From Seison nebaliae (taxonomy: Eukaryota > Rotifera > Pararotatoria > Seisonacea > Seisonidae): 43,823 nucleotides of DNA. Position 1 is the stretch's first letter. Each line of letters opens with the position of its first letter. Below are positions 1 through 10,498 of this stretch, one piece after another. The notes below the pieces were generated by a model. The model saw only the letters and a program-made list of their open reading frames with translations, made no database searches and had not been told where the DNA came from. The translations under genes were made by a program, and so were the position numbers. The stretch lies in the NCBI GenBank assembly GCA_023231475.1, contig JALJEE010001001.1:1-43823 (forward strand), read 5' to 3'.

Positions 1-1
1 A

Positions 2-1480
2 ATAACCGTTCTATTCTGTCGTGCTCGACGAGAGAATCGTAATTTGAAAAAGATGTTGGAAGCTAAAGGGAAATTTGATCCTAATCTACCTTTGAATTTA
101 CAACCCGATGCTCTCGAATACGATAGTAACATTGAAATCGATAGAGATAATATACGTCTAGGAGAAGAATTGGGATCAGGTCAATATGGACTTGTACTAA
201 TCGGATACTTGAATGAAAATCGTGGAAAGAAGAAGAAGAGAAAGGGAAGAAAGAACGAAACAAAAGTTGCCGTTAAGAAATTGAAAGAAACGGCAGACAA
301 AGATGAAGTAACGTCGTTAATTCGAGAACTAAAATTAGCGTCTCGAATAGAACATCATCCCAATATCGTTAACATTTTAGGTGGTGTCACTCGTGTCTCA
401 AAGTCGAATGAAGTTTTAGTTGTTATGGAATTTTGTGAATTGGGTTGTCTAAAGGATTTGTTGCGAGTTTATAATCGATATATCGAATCGGGTTACAAAG
501 TGGATCAGGAAGAGAAAGAAGATGATGAGAAAACGAAACTGTTGAAAAATCAGCTAAATTATTTTGATTCTTCAATGATGAAACGTGTCGATCTGTTACA
601 AATGGCATTAGAGATTGCTTCTGGTATGAAATATTTAACTTCAGTAAAAATTACACATCGCGATTTAGCTGCTAGAAATGTGCTCGTCACAAGTGAATTT
701 CAGATGAAAGTGTGCGACTTGGGATTAGCTCACTATGGACATACTGACAAGAATTATTTTGTTGAGAAATTAGCAGACGAAGCATTACCTGTGAAATGGA
801 TGAGTCCGGAAGCGATCTTTGAAACGGAATATGGAGAGAAATCTGATGTTTGGTCATTCGGAATTGTTCTTTGGGAATTATACACTTTAGGAGTCGATCC
901 ATATCCTAATGATCCATCTAGTTTGAAATTGTTAAATTTAATTCGACGAGGATATCGTCATAGTAAACCGATTCTTATGAATCGAAAATTATACGACTTG
1001 ATGACTGATTGTACTGCTGGGGATTCGTTGGATAGACCAACCTTTGCAGAAGTAGTCGAAAGACTTCAACATTACAAAATGGGATTGACGTCAGATAAAG
1101 AATCGAATGAACCGATAAGAGAATCGATACAATTCGTTCCGGAAGATGTTTTCATCAATTATCCCAAATTCAGCGTGTTCAAAGATTATAATTCTAATCT
1201 TGATACTCATGTGACTCCAACTGGACATGAATCGGTAAGTTCCGCTGACAGTTATATGCAACCAGTAAATCAGAAGCGAACAATTCCTACGATGAATAAT
1301 GATCAACCAATTAATCAGTCAAATCTTCGTTCTCCTAAACGAGAAGATTCCGCATATATGTCTGATAATCCTTATACATCTTCTATCAGATCATCTGAAA
1401 CTAAAAGTAATCCGACATATGTTACAGGAATTATTGATCGACAAGCACCACCAACTCTACCGCCAAAAGATTACAATTAA
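2..1480 (+). CDS. Receptor tyrosine kinase, cytoplasmic part (5' partial)
   Basis: The frame is open from the window edge, so this is the 3' exon of a longer gene. The first residues (ITVLF then CRARR) read as the end of a membrane helix and a stop-transfer signal. A juxtamembrane segment and a tyrosine kinase domain follow: glycine loop GSGQYG, VAVKKL lysine, HRDLAARN catalytic loop, WMSPEA, SDVWSFG and DRPTF. A short charged kinase insert and the juxtamembrane style recall the PDGFR/VEGFR/FGFR group, but I cannot assign a class without the ectodomain. The activation-loop motif is DLG instead of DFG, a known variant that usually keeps activity. The C-terminal tail has several candidate phosphotyrosine sites (YMQP, YMSD, NPTY, YVTG) and ends in a proline-rich PPTLPPK, a possible SH3 ligand. 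TAA ends it at 1480; AATAAA lies at 1567. Confidence 0.9.
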   Translation: MTVLFCRARRENRNLKKMLEAKGKFDPNLPLNLQPDALEYDSNIEIDRDNIRLGEELGSGQYGLVLIGYLNENRGKKKKRKGRKNETKVAVKKLKETADKDEVTSLIRELKLASRIEHHPNIVNILGGVTRVSKSNEVLVVMEFCELGCLKDLLRVYNRYIESGYKVDQEEKEDDEKTKLLKNQLNYFDSSMMKRVDLLQMALEIASGMKYLTSVKITHRDLAARNVLVTSEFQMKVCDLGLAHYGHTDKNYFVEKLADEALPVKWMSPEAIFETEYGEKSDVWSFGIVLWELYTLGVDPYPNDPSSLKLLNLIRRGYRHSKPILMNRKLYDLMTDCTAGDSLDRPTFAEVVERLQHYKMGLTSDKESNEPIRESIQFVPEDVFINYPKFSVFKDYNSNLDTHVTPTGHESVSSADSYMQPVNQKRTIPTMNNDQPINQSNLRSPKREDSAYMSDNPYTSSIRSSETKSNPTYVTGIIDRQAPPTLPPKDYN

Positions 1481-1760
1481 TCTTCTATATTGATTTCGAT
1501 CATTTTTTCACAGAATCTTTCTTCCTTACATGCTTTGAAATTTTTGCAATTATTTTGTTTCTTTCAAATAAATTTTACTTTTGATTCGAACGATAATATT
1601 AGATGAAATAATTTCTCCTTAGATAAGACAAAAAGGTTCTGAAAATGAAATTCATGTTATCTTGGACGTTTTATGTTTCTTGTTTAATGTATTTGTATTA
1701 GGAGCATCGTTTGATTTTGTCGATGATTTCTTGTCATTAATTGTACCATCTTCATAAAAA

Positions 1761-2827
1761 TCAAACAAAGTTTAAATGAAAAAAGAAAAATTTGAAACTT
1801 TTGCGAGGTTTCTTTCCTTTCTTATCCAGAACATTCGTTGACAGATTACGTACGAAATCTTCCGTTAGCAATTTCTCATTAATGATGAGTGGTTTATACT
1901 CAGCGACAACTTGATCATTGGCAATGGAAACTAGAGAAAATAAATGATATAATTGAAAAAATAAGAGAATGTAAACTAACAATTAGCGGACAATAAAATC
2001 AAAATTTCACGATCCTCTACTAAATCTGACATATATTTCTTAATGTTCAATTCTTTATATTTTTCAATATGTTCCAATGTTATATTGTGATTAGGATGTC
2101 GATCATCATCTCGTCTTCTACTACTGGCACGACCATTAGTGCGTAACGATGCTGGAGTTGTCGTTCCTTTCGATTTATTCTCATTATTTATTGATAAACT
2201 GCTGCTATTATTGTTATTGTCGGAATTAGAAGAATTATTCGATTCCAGTTGTTGTTGTTGTTGAAGTTTTTCTTGTTGTTCGAGAAAAAGTCGATGTTGT
2301 TCTTGATAAAGAATTAAATTAACATTTTTTGGACTGCCGTCAATTGTGCAGAAATCTAAGGTAATGTCATTCATTTCATTATTAATTTCTTTCATTTTCG
2401 TAACAGTATCACTTATGCTACTATCAGAATCAGTTTCATCACCTGAATGATTTCCAATCAAATAAGTGTCTTCGAACATTCTATTATTATCATTATTCAA
2501 GTTTATGGAAACTGTTGATTGAATGGCAAGATTAGACAAGTTGCCTTGAGATTCAATCGGCGTTTTTTCCTTCTTTGTACGTCGTGCACCACGTTTACCA
2601 GCAACACCAGCGTGTAATTGATTTACACCTTCGTTATTTAAATTCGAAGTGGATTGGTCAGAAATTAAATTTTTCATCGAATTATTTTTCAATTGATCTT
2701 TCTCATTCGGATGATCCACCAAATATTTAAGATAAACTTTTTTGAGAATATGGATAAAATTAGAACAAAGACAATCGGCATTCAGATGAACCGATTCGTC
2801 ATCTCCAAATAATATTGTGACGAACAT
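1761..2827 (-). CDS. CXorf65-like protein with low-complexity insertion
   Basis: Two exons on the minus strand, 2827..1981 and 1930..1761, with a 50-nt GT..AG intron; together 338 codons plus stop. The N-terminus (MFVTILFGDDESV) and the pattern TLDFCTIDG, a short strand, then AEYKPLI match my memory of the uncharacterised CXorf65 family, which starts MFI-x-I-x-x-GD and has IDLCDE-type and YKxxxPLL segments. Function in that family is unknown. Here a long Asn/Ser/Gln-rich insertion with a run of glutamines and a basic KRGARRTKK stretch separates the conserved parts, making it much longer than the human protein. Family assignment is by recalled motifs only, so moderate. Confidence 0.6.
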
Positions 2828-2956
2828 TCGATTAATAAATATTTACCGGTCGAAATAAATTAATACTTACAAATCTTGATTTTACATTCCAATGTCAAAA
2901 TTTCGATAACTTTTTTGAAGTGTGCCTATCCATCTAACTCTGTGTTGGCATGACAA

Positions 2957-3139
2957 CTACAAACTAATTTCTTTCCCATGAAATGAGATTTTTTCAACAT
3001 TACGCATCATCACCATTTCTTTCACACGTAGCAGAAAAGGCCAAGAATGTTTTCTGTTCAACAATCCTTCATCGACCATAAACATATCAACTTTAGTGCA
3101 GAACATGTAAAATGATTTCTGTACAATCGTTTCTTTCAT
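2957..3139 (-). CDS. Small unrecognised ORF
   Basis: A 60-codon minus-strand ORF with an ATG and plausible amino-acid composition, including VDEGLLNRKHSWPF. It lies upstream of the CXorf65-like gene on the same strand. I see no signal peptide and recognise no family. It could be a real short gene, an exon or chance. The rest of 2828-3690 shows nothing I can support. Confidence 0.2.
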   Translation of the reverse strand: MKETIVQKSFYMFCTKVDMFMVDEGLLNRKHSWPFLLRVKEMVMMRNVEKISFHGKEISL

Positions 3140-3697
3140 TTAAATTACTCTCATTTACTTCAGTTTAACAAGAGCACAAGAATTTTGAAAAGGTACATAT
3201 CGAGCGATGAATAAAATATGAGGAACTTTCAATTCGTTTTCAGTTTTGATCTACGACGTTATAGTTCGTTACATATCCTTATTCCTGATAAATAAATTAT
3301 ATATTATACATAAAACATTTAACAGGAGTAATAACAGAACAAGAGAGCAGGAATACCTAAAATAGTTAATATGGAGAAACAATCAATTAAATAAACTTTC
3401 GTGCCATACAATATTGTTTTAAAATATTCATTCCCGCCACTTATGCTATATGTCTTTATTTATGTCTTACAAGTTAGTTATGTAAGATGGATGAAGATAT
3501 TTTGTGATATCTAAAGTTATAAAAACTGTTTAATAGAATCAAAATTAAAACACTTGTTCTATGAAACATGATAACAGGTAGATTACTCTAAGTTTCTATT
3601 ATATCATTTCTAACATTATATTCAACAAAATTTTAAAACTTCTATCGCATTTTTTTTAAATTCAAGTAACTTTCACTTCATTCACGTTCTAATAAAA

Positions 3698-4200
3698 ATG
3701 GAAAAAGGAAAATCCCTATCAACTGAAGAGAAAGCAAAGATAGAAACGTATATTGATGCCAATATATCAGTAGCGGACATTGCGTGGAAATTAGGTCAAA
3801 GCTTTACTGTGATCTTACAATGGAATGTTAGGAATGTGAATAATCTTCTTAAAATATATATGTGATAATTTTCTTAGAAATAAGGAGAATTATGGGACTA
3901 ATATGAAACGGACAGTAAGACATAAGTCAATTTGTGTTAAAACTGAAAGATCAATCTGTAAAGAAGCGCTTAACACCAGAAACTCTTGAAGAGGCAGGCG
4001 GCTCATTGGGAAATGAAGAAGACGAAGATTGACTGCCAGAAACAGATGGGCCGGAGATCTTCATGGAAATATCGGATTTCTTATTGGCGAATTCAATGCA
4101 TCGGTCCGAGAGAAAATTGTTAGTTGATGAAGAGAAGAAAAATGGACGAATCTGAGTTCTTTCCGGCCAAAGAAAGTTATGTCTGAAATCTGTTCTTTAG
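3698..4200 (+). mobile_element. Decayed Tc1/mariner transposase, N-terminal part
   Basis: From the ATG at 3698 the frame reads MEKGKSLSTEEKAKIETYID, then ISVADIAWKLGQS, the N-terminal helix-turn-helix of Tc1/mariner transposases (usual form LS-x-EE-x-AKI, then I-x-IA-x-x-x-GRS). After about 50 codons the frame shifts; a second frame carries the following linker (NKENYGTNMKRTVRHKS, as in the usual NFLRNPENYG). After that only scattered fragments in different frames can be read, and the DDE catalytic region is not recognisable. No clear terminal inverted repeats were found. It is a dead plain DNA transposon inserted between host genes. Confidence 0.7.
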
Positions 4201-4424
4201 TTTACTGTTTTGAAATATATAATTTAATTTAATATCATTCTCATTTCTATTGATCGACACTTTCCACTATCTTATCAAAATAAATCAAATATCATTGAAC
4301 AATTTACATGTGACGACTGAAGTTATGATAAGGGTATAAATGATAGGTTAACTTTAAATACGGGACGAAGTGAAAAGTCGTTTGTTTGGTGAATTTCTTC
4401 TATTTCTCATTTGTCAAATTCGTA

Positions 4425-4853
4425 ATGATGTACAAATTTATTCTAATTTGTTGCTTTTTCAATCAATTATTTATGGGTTTTATTTTTGAAACTTTTATCT
4501 CAAACTTCTTTCATTAGGACAAGTTCAAGGAAGAGTTAAATTTTGTTATATTGAATTTAATCATAAACTTTATGGCGATTATTGTGAACCGGGTAACGAT
4601 GTGTTTTGCAAAGTTTTTTTTCTTCTTCTTCTTCCTTTGTGAATGTCCATCGCAGAGCATTAATGGGAAGGCGGATGGTTGTTCTGCAATTTGTCCCCGA
4701 AGTTCATTAAAAGATTCTACGCCTTCAGTACCTATACCAATGGAAGGTGATTACTGTTGTGACAAAAATTACTGCAATTCTGCGCAACAATATCGATTTG
4801 GATACACCACTTTATTATTGTCCGTATATTTTGCAAGAAGAATTTTCATTTAA
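4425..4853 (+). CDS. Ly6/uPAR-like three-finger protein, probably GPI-anchored
   Basis: Three exons, 4425..4476, 4518..4612 and 4656..4853, with introns of 41 and 43 nt; 114 codons plus stop and all phases close. Two ATGs stand in tandem at the start. A hydrophobic signal peptide (MMYKFILICCFFNQLFM) is followed by a cysteine-rich domain: FCY, DYC, VFC, GCSAIC, then the diagnostic CCDKNYCN. That CC-x4-CN ending is the hallmark of the Ly6/uPAR fold. The last residues (TTLLLSVYFARRIFI) are hydrophobic, as in a GPI-attachment signal. Such proteins sit on the cell surface and often modulate ion channels or cell junctions; the target here is unknown. It lies directly upstream of a glutamate receptor gene on the same strand, but there is no evidence they act together. 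Confidence 0.8.
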
Positions 4854-5230
4854 AAATATTTGATTGATTGGTTGATCTGAAGTTTTGGAGAGTGATTTGT
4901 TCTGAAATAGGAAGATATGTAGAATAATAGTTATTAATAAACTCAAATTCTATTATTTTTATTAATGAAAAAGATTTTCTTTATGGAATATAATAAAAAA
5001 AACAAAAAATTGAAATATAATTCTATAAAATATGAAAACTCTATAAAATTTTATTTGTTCTAAATTCGGTGTTAATTATATCATGCGATGATTCAATGAA
5101 ATCATATATCTTTGAACAGTATGGTGTTGATGATTAATTTCCAAGGAGATAATTTTCTTTCGTTTATTGCACGTTTTTCCTCCATCAAATTTTTTTCTTT
5201 ACGAAAATTTCTTTAGAATTTCTTTGAAAA
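4854..5230. other. Intergenic spacer before the glutamate receptor
   Basis: AT-rich, with poly-A and poly-T runs and no ORF or recognisable element. It should contain the 3' end of the Ly6-like gene and the promoter of the receptor gene. Confidence 0.5.
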
Positions 5231-8200
5231 ATGAATATGTATATTTTCGGATTATCTTTCTTATTTCTTCCAATATCTCCACTTCATTCAATGACTACAA
5301 TGATGTGTCCTTTCAATGATTTGACACAGGACATAAATTCCTGCGGAACGAAGAAAGATGTGATAAATATCGGTTTCCTTCTTTTCTTCTCTCAAGGCGA
5401 AAGTGAATAAATTTATTTTAGTTCTTTTGGTTGATAATGATGATGACGCCGTATATTATAAGAAGAATTATTTCGATTTGGGAAATCCGATAATTTATGG
5501 ACAATTCAGTGGAATAGGCAGCAGAATTTTATGTAATCTTGGTGCCAGAATTATTCCAATGACTAAACAACAACGTTTAATTTTTCTGGAATTATTCAAA
5601 TTGAAATCAGATTTCTCAAATTCAGTGACTGATCTGTCGAATAATGATTGTCCGGTTCACAGTATTCTCGATTACCGCCATGAAATTTATTTGACGAGAA
5701 AGAAATGGCCAGTCGGATGTGAATTTGATAAATCAGTTTACAAACATTTGAAAGGAAGACAATTATTATCCATCGAAAGTATTAACGTAATTGAAAATTG
5801 TGATACTTTGATTCACTCTCAAGTCTCATTTTTTAAAGTTTCTCATTTCCCCCATCGTTTCTCGTTTCAGTTAAATCAAAAAAGTTTCTTTTATTTAATG
5901 AGACATTTTTTTGAGAATATTGCCAATCAACGATGGTCGATATATGATATCTTGTTAAAACTCGAATAGAATTTTATTTTGAAACTGGTTTTTCTTTTTA
6001 GAGATGCGACAGAAGTGGCAAATCCGAATGATTTAGAATATGTAACATTCATTTTCGATGACACTTACGGTTTACTTTTAATAGGACGGATTAGTGAAAA
6101 AATAATTTTAAAAGAGAATTCTATGATGTGTGAGAGATTCTCTTTAAACTGTCCGAAAAAGATGAGTCGATTTGTCCGCTTCTCCCAAAGCATGGACGTG
6201 GATGATCTCAAGAGAATTATGGTGACGAAAAATGATGAAAATCTCGAATCAATTGGAAATAGGAAACTAATCCTGTTAGATACAGATTGGCCCTCAGCAT
6301 TCACTTACCAAATCCAAGTAGTTGTTTTAACGAGCGCGAACAATATGTACGAAACGGTTATGCCGGTTCTCAGTGAATTATTGGAGGATTCCTCTGTATT
6401 TTATATGAACAAGCAACATAGTGAATTGGTAGTGAAATTTGCTGACGGTTCTAGTTCCGTGCCACTTTCTTTACTCTCCATCAATGATACACACTTGATT
6501 ACTGCATCGCATATCGATATTTCCTATCACTACAAATTTATTACTTATGTTGGTTTTTTTTTGGCTTACCGTTTCGTAATAGAGAGAGCAAATGTAAAAA
6601 TATTAAAATTCACTTCTGTAAATTATTTGGATAATAGCATAATAATTGTTTTGGTTTTAGAGTAATGAGCTAGAGTAAGATATAATACTAGCTAGAGTGA
6701 TATATACATTTGGTTTTCTTTCAAGAAGTTTCATTAAAAAAATCATAAAAATTCCATGTATTTATGGTATATGTTAAATAGGAAGAATAGGACAGAATTG
6801 TCATTTGTATGGTATTTAAGATTAAATAATTAATTTGTTCTTTAATAAGGATACGATAATATTTGAAGGAAGTGAAATGAAATTGAGAGAACGGATGAAC
6901 GAAATCGCTAATCAGTTATCTGTGAAATGTAAACAAGCTTTATCGGTTTTGGCGAATGAAAAAATTTCGGAAAAAGTCAAAATACTCTTCGACAACACAG
7001 GTGTTCTATATCATTTGAGTAGAGCACCAGTTCAGGATCGTAGTTTGTTCTTTTCCGATCTATCCCAATCCAAATTCCAAACTTATTATTTCTCGATCAA
7101 TCGAACTAATCAATTATTTGTGGGCGACAATGAATATATGATGGTATATTTCTCTAATAAAATTATATTATAAAATAATATTTCTTACTTAAAATCATCT
7201 CGATTTTCTTCCGTTCTTTTTTCAACTGCTAGTTGGACGACATTTTCCGATCGTTAGCATTTCTAGCACATCGGGAAATTCTCAGTCATGGAAAAGTGAA
7301 TAGTCATCAAAGAAACAACACATTTTATCTGGTAGATATTATTTCTTTTCATCTCTAACCAAACTAACTTTTTAGATTAATCAATATTCAAAGGCGCCAA
7401 AAGTAAGTCGAACAATCTTTATGTCAAAATATCCGGCCAGCATGAATTGGAATATCAGTTTTACAACACTCTTTACAGATACGAGACATGTCAACATTCC
7501 TTTCCTTATCATTTAAATCACATCGATTATTTAGCCTTCGATGAGTACGGTGAAGAGAAGACCAGTCTATCAAATCAGAATCGTTCTCGTTATCATCTTT
7601 TCGAATGAATACCGTTCAAATCGTTGTTAATAGTCCGAACCGTTCATTTTCCGATACCGACCAGGTGTTGATGACCCAAAATTGGACCCGAGACCAAAAA
7701 TGGATAAATTGGACCGAGAAAAATATGAAGCTTTGAAAGCGGCGAACGTTCATTTGGGATATCTACTCGAGGCAAAAAGACGTTGTCCAGGTACCGGTAA
7801 TGATCAGTATGCGACTCATGAGGGAGATATTTATTATGGTTTCCTCATCGACATAATGAAACATTTAGAGAAAGTTCTGGAAGTTGATTTTGATCCTTGT
7901 GAGCCGGCCGATCATATGTTCGGTATATATGATGAGGTTAAAGGTGAATGGGGTGGTGCCATGAAGGACATAATCGAAGGAGTTTATCTATTACCATAAT
8001 TTATTTTTTTTAGTTTTTTTTTTAAATATTTTTATTTCACAGAAAGCTGACATAATTATCGCTTCCCTATCCAAAACTACAAGTCGTTCTAACGTCATCG
8101 ATTTTACTGCACAATATTATGATCATTCTGGAATAGTATTATTAGCTGGCAAGAAACAAGTTGACAACACTTTATTTAATTTCATTAAAGGTTTTTTTCA

Positions 8201-9909
8201 ATTAATTTAACGTTCTCTTCAAATTTCTTTCATAGTGTTTGACACGACAGTTTGGATGTACACTGGTATTGCTATCCTTGTTTCTGGGATATTAGCATGG
8301 GCTTTTGAAAAGTTCTCACCACACGCCGAATATAAGACGGTGAATGTGAATAATAAAGAAGAAACGATCGATATGTCGACAACTCATTTATCAGTTCCTC
8401 AAGTAATAGAACCCAGTAACAATAACGGACTGATTACTCAAAGAAGATTTAGTGTTATAAGTCAAAACACGAAGACACAAATAGAAAGACTTGAGAAAGA
8501 AAATCGTTTTACGTTCATGGAGAGTATGTGGTCGATTTTAGGTAGTTTCTTATTGACTGGTTAATATTATTTATTCAAATTTATTTATATATTTATTTCC
8601 GTCAACTTACTCGTTTCTCAATTACAGAGGGACTCCAATACATCTTATCTCCCAGTTCTCTTGTTTATATGACATTCTTCTGGTTTTTTACGGCTATCAT
8701 CATTTCTACTTATCAAGCCAATCTCGCTGCACGCTTGACAGTTTCTCGACTACAAGAAGAGAAAACTTTAAGAGAAATTTTAGTTTTGCCCAATCAAGAA
8801 TTTGTTCTCGAAGGTTTGCAATTTATTCGTCTCAATTTTATGAGATGTGTTTGGTCATATTCAGATAATAGTATCGTTCTCGAATATTTCTATAATATGC
8901 ATCGAATAGAACATTTATTCGCTGACTTTTGGGATTCTCATACAAGTTCCATTTCTCTTATTCTTTCCAGTCGATTCATGATGGATTAGATAAGAATATT
9001 GATGGAAAGTCGAAGAATACGATTTGGGAATATCCAGTGAGAGAAATTTACTCAAAACTATATCAAAATAAAATAAGTTTCCTTCTATTTAATAATAGGT
9101 TGAGTGAATTTCTTCCGAAGGAAAAGTACATAACTTGACAATGTATTTTGATCAGTTAATTTCAAATCGAAGTTTAGGAATGTTCATTGAAACGCCATAT
9201 GCCGAATATCTGATAAGGAAGAATTGCAAATTAGCAATTTATGGTTCGGAGTTCAGTGTCAAATCGTTCGGATTCGGCGTTCGCAAAGGTCTACATTTCG
9301 GCAACGATTTGTTACTTGAGAAATTGTCAGTCAAGTTCAAATTTTCTCAAATACAAATCTTATTCCTTCCGCCCTCAAATAGAATAAGAGAAATGCAAGA
9401 GAATCGCAGTTTAAGTGAATTAAAAAGATTTTGGTGGAATTATAATATCAACGATGATTGTAATCCGTTTCACATGAACGATGATGGAGATAAAGATGAT
9501 ATGACCAGTTCGATCGATATCGATGTTAATTTTTATTTATCATTCCTCTCAAATTAATCATCTCAATTATTCTACAGACAGTAGGCGGTACTTTTATTCT
9601 ATTAGGATTTGGCGTTCTTCTCGCATTTCTATTCTGTTTGTTCCAATTATTCTATATGAAATATATAGCAGCATCATATCATCAATGGTTCAGTGTCACT
9701 TATATCGTGAAGAGTGCGAAAGAATTTTATCAGTTATTATAATTCACTTCTTCATTTAAAGTAACTGACTTGTGAATTACAGAAAATGGAAACAAAATCG
9801 GAAAGAAAATTTGGAGAAACCTAAACTGAGAGTCATCAGCGTGGGTGCTAAGAATGATAATATTATTAACGCATTTCAATCTCCAAATCATCTTGAAACG
9901 TACGAGTAA
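5231..9909 (+). CDS. Divergent ionotropic glutamate receptor
   Basis: Multi-exon gene. Supported exons: 5231..5359, 5397..5822, 5871..5953, 6002..6548, 6850..7143, 7233..7331, 7376..7402, 7441..7549, 7579.., ..7981, 8043..8190, 8236..8559, 8628..8813, 8865.., 8971..9076, 9121..9334, 9383..9524, 9578..9732, 9783..9909. Joins near 7600-7690 and 8930-8970 are unresolved. Order: signal peptide, amino-terminal domain, ligand-binding S1 (YGFLIDIMKHL, GEWGGAMKDIIEG), M1, pore loop (ESMWSILGSFLLTEG), M3 (STYQANLAARLT), S2 (FIETPYAEYL, SFGFGVRKG), M4 (TVGGTFILLGFGVLLAFLF). The ligand-carboxylate Arg (TSRSNVIDF) and an acidic residue in FIET are kept, so an amino acid ligand is likely. CxxxGND in S1 and the FGFGVRKG strand resemble NMDA-type subunits, but the subfamily is uncertain. 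The M3 and pore motifs are altered (see findings). Confidence 0.88.
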
Positions 9910-9921
9910 CAATGTTGTCCC

Positions 9922-10090
9922 TACAGTACAAAAAAAAAGTTTTCAACGTTGATTTGCGGGAAAAGGTTGTTATTAGCAGAAATCAACCTAATTGTTCATA
10001 TTTGCGAAAAAAAACCTAATTTCAACCTTATTTATCTGGTTGATTTAACTTAAAATCAGAACGTTGATTCAACGTAAATTTTGTACAGTA
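9922..10090. mobile_element. MITE-like element flanked by inverted repeats
   Basis: The left end (TACAGTACAAAA) and the reverse complement of the right end (TACTGTACAAAA) match in 11 of 12 positions, and both ends then carry CGTTGA-type motifs. About 170 bp with no coding capacity. TA at both edges fits a Tc1/mariner-type non-autonomous element. It starts 13 bases after the glutamate receptor stop codon, so it probably lies in that gene's 3' UTR. The remaining 400 bases to 10498 hold nothing I can identify. Confidence 0.55.
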
Positions 10091-10498
10091 GGAGTGTGTC
10101 TTTTAAAATTAGTCAACCATTGGGAAGAAATTCTTAAATGTTGCCCAAATTCTTAAAACTATTAACACTATATTGACAAATAAAAACTGAATTATAATAT
10201 ATATTATAGTTAATCAGTTAATATTTTTAATTATTATTAAAATATTTTCCCACAATTTTTTCACTTTTCATATTTTAGCTGTATTAGCCATAAGCTTACT
10301 GGTTTAAAAAAACACGAAACATCGAATTGCATTTCATGTAAATATAACAATACCCTCATAGTGGCGATGGTACTGATGGTCTAGCCTATATTGCTAATGA
10401 TAAAAAAGAAGCGTTAAATGGGCGAAAACGTTAAATTTTCGAAGTTATCTTACAATTGTTTCTTAATAAGAATTGTTCATTTCTTCTTTTTAACTTGT

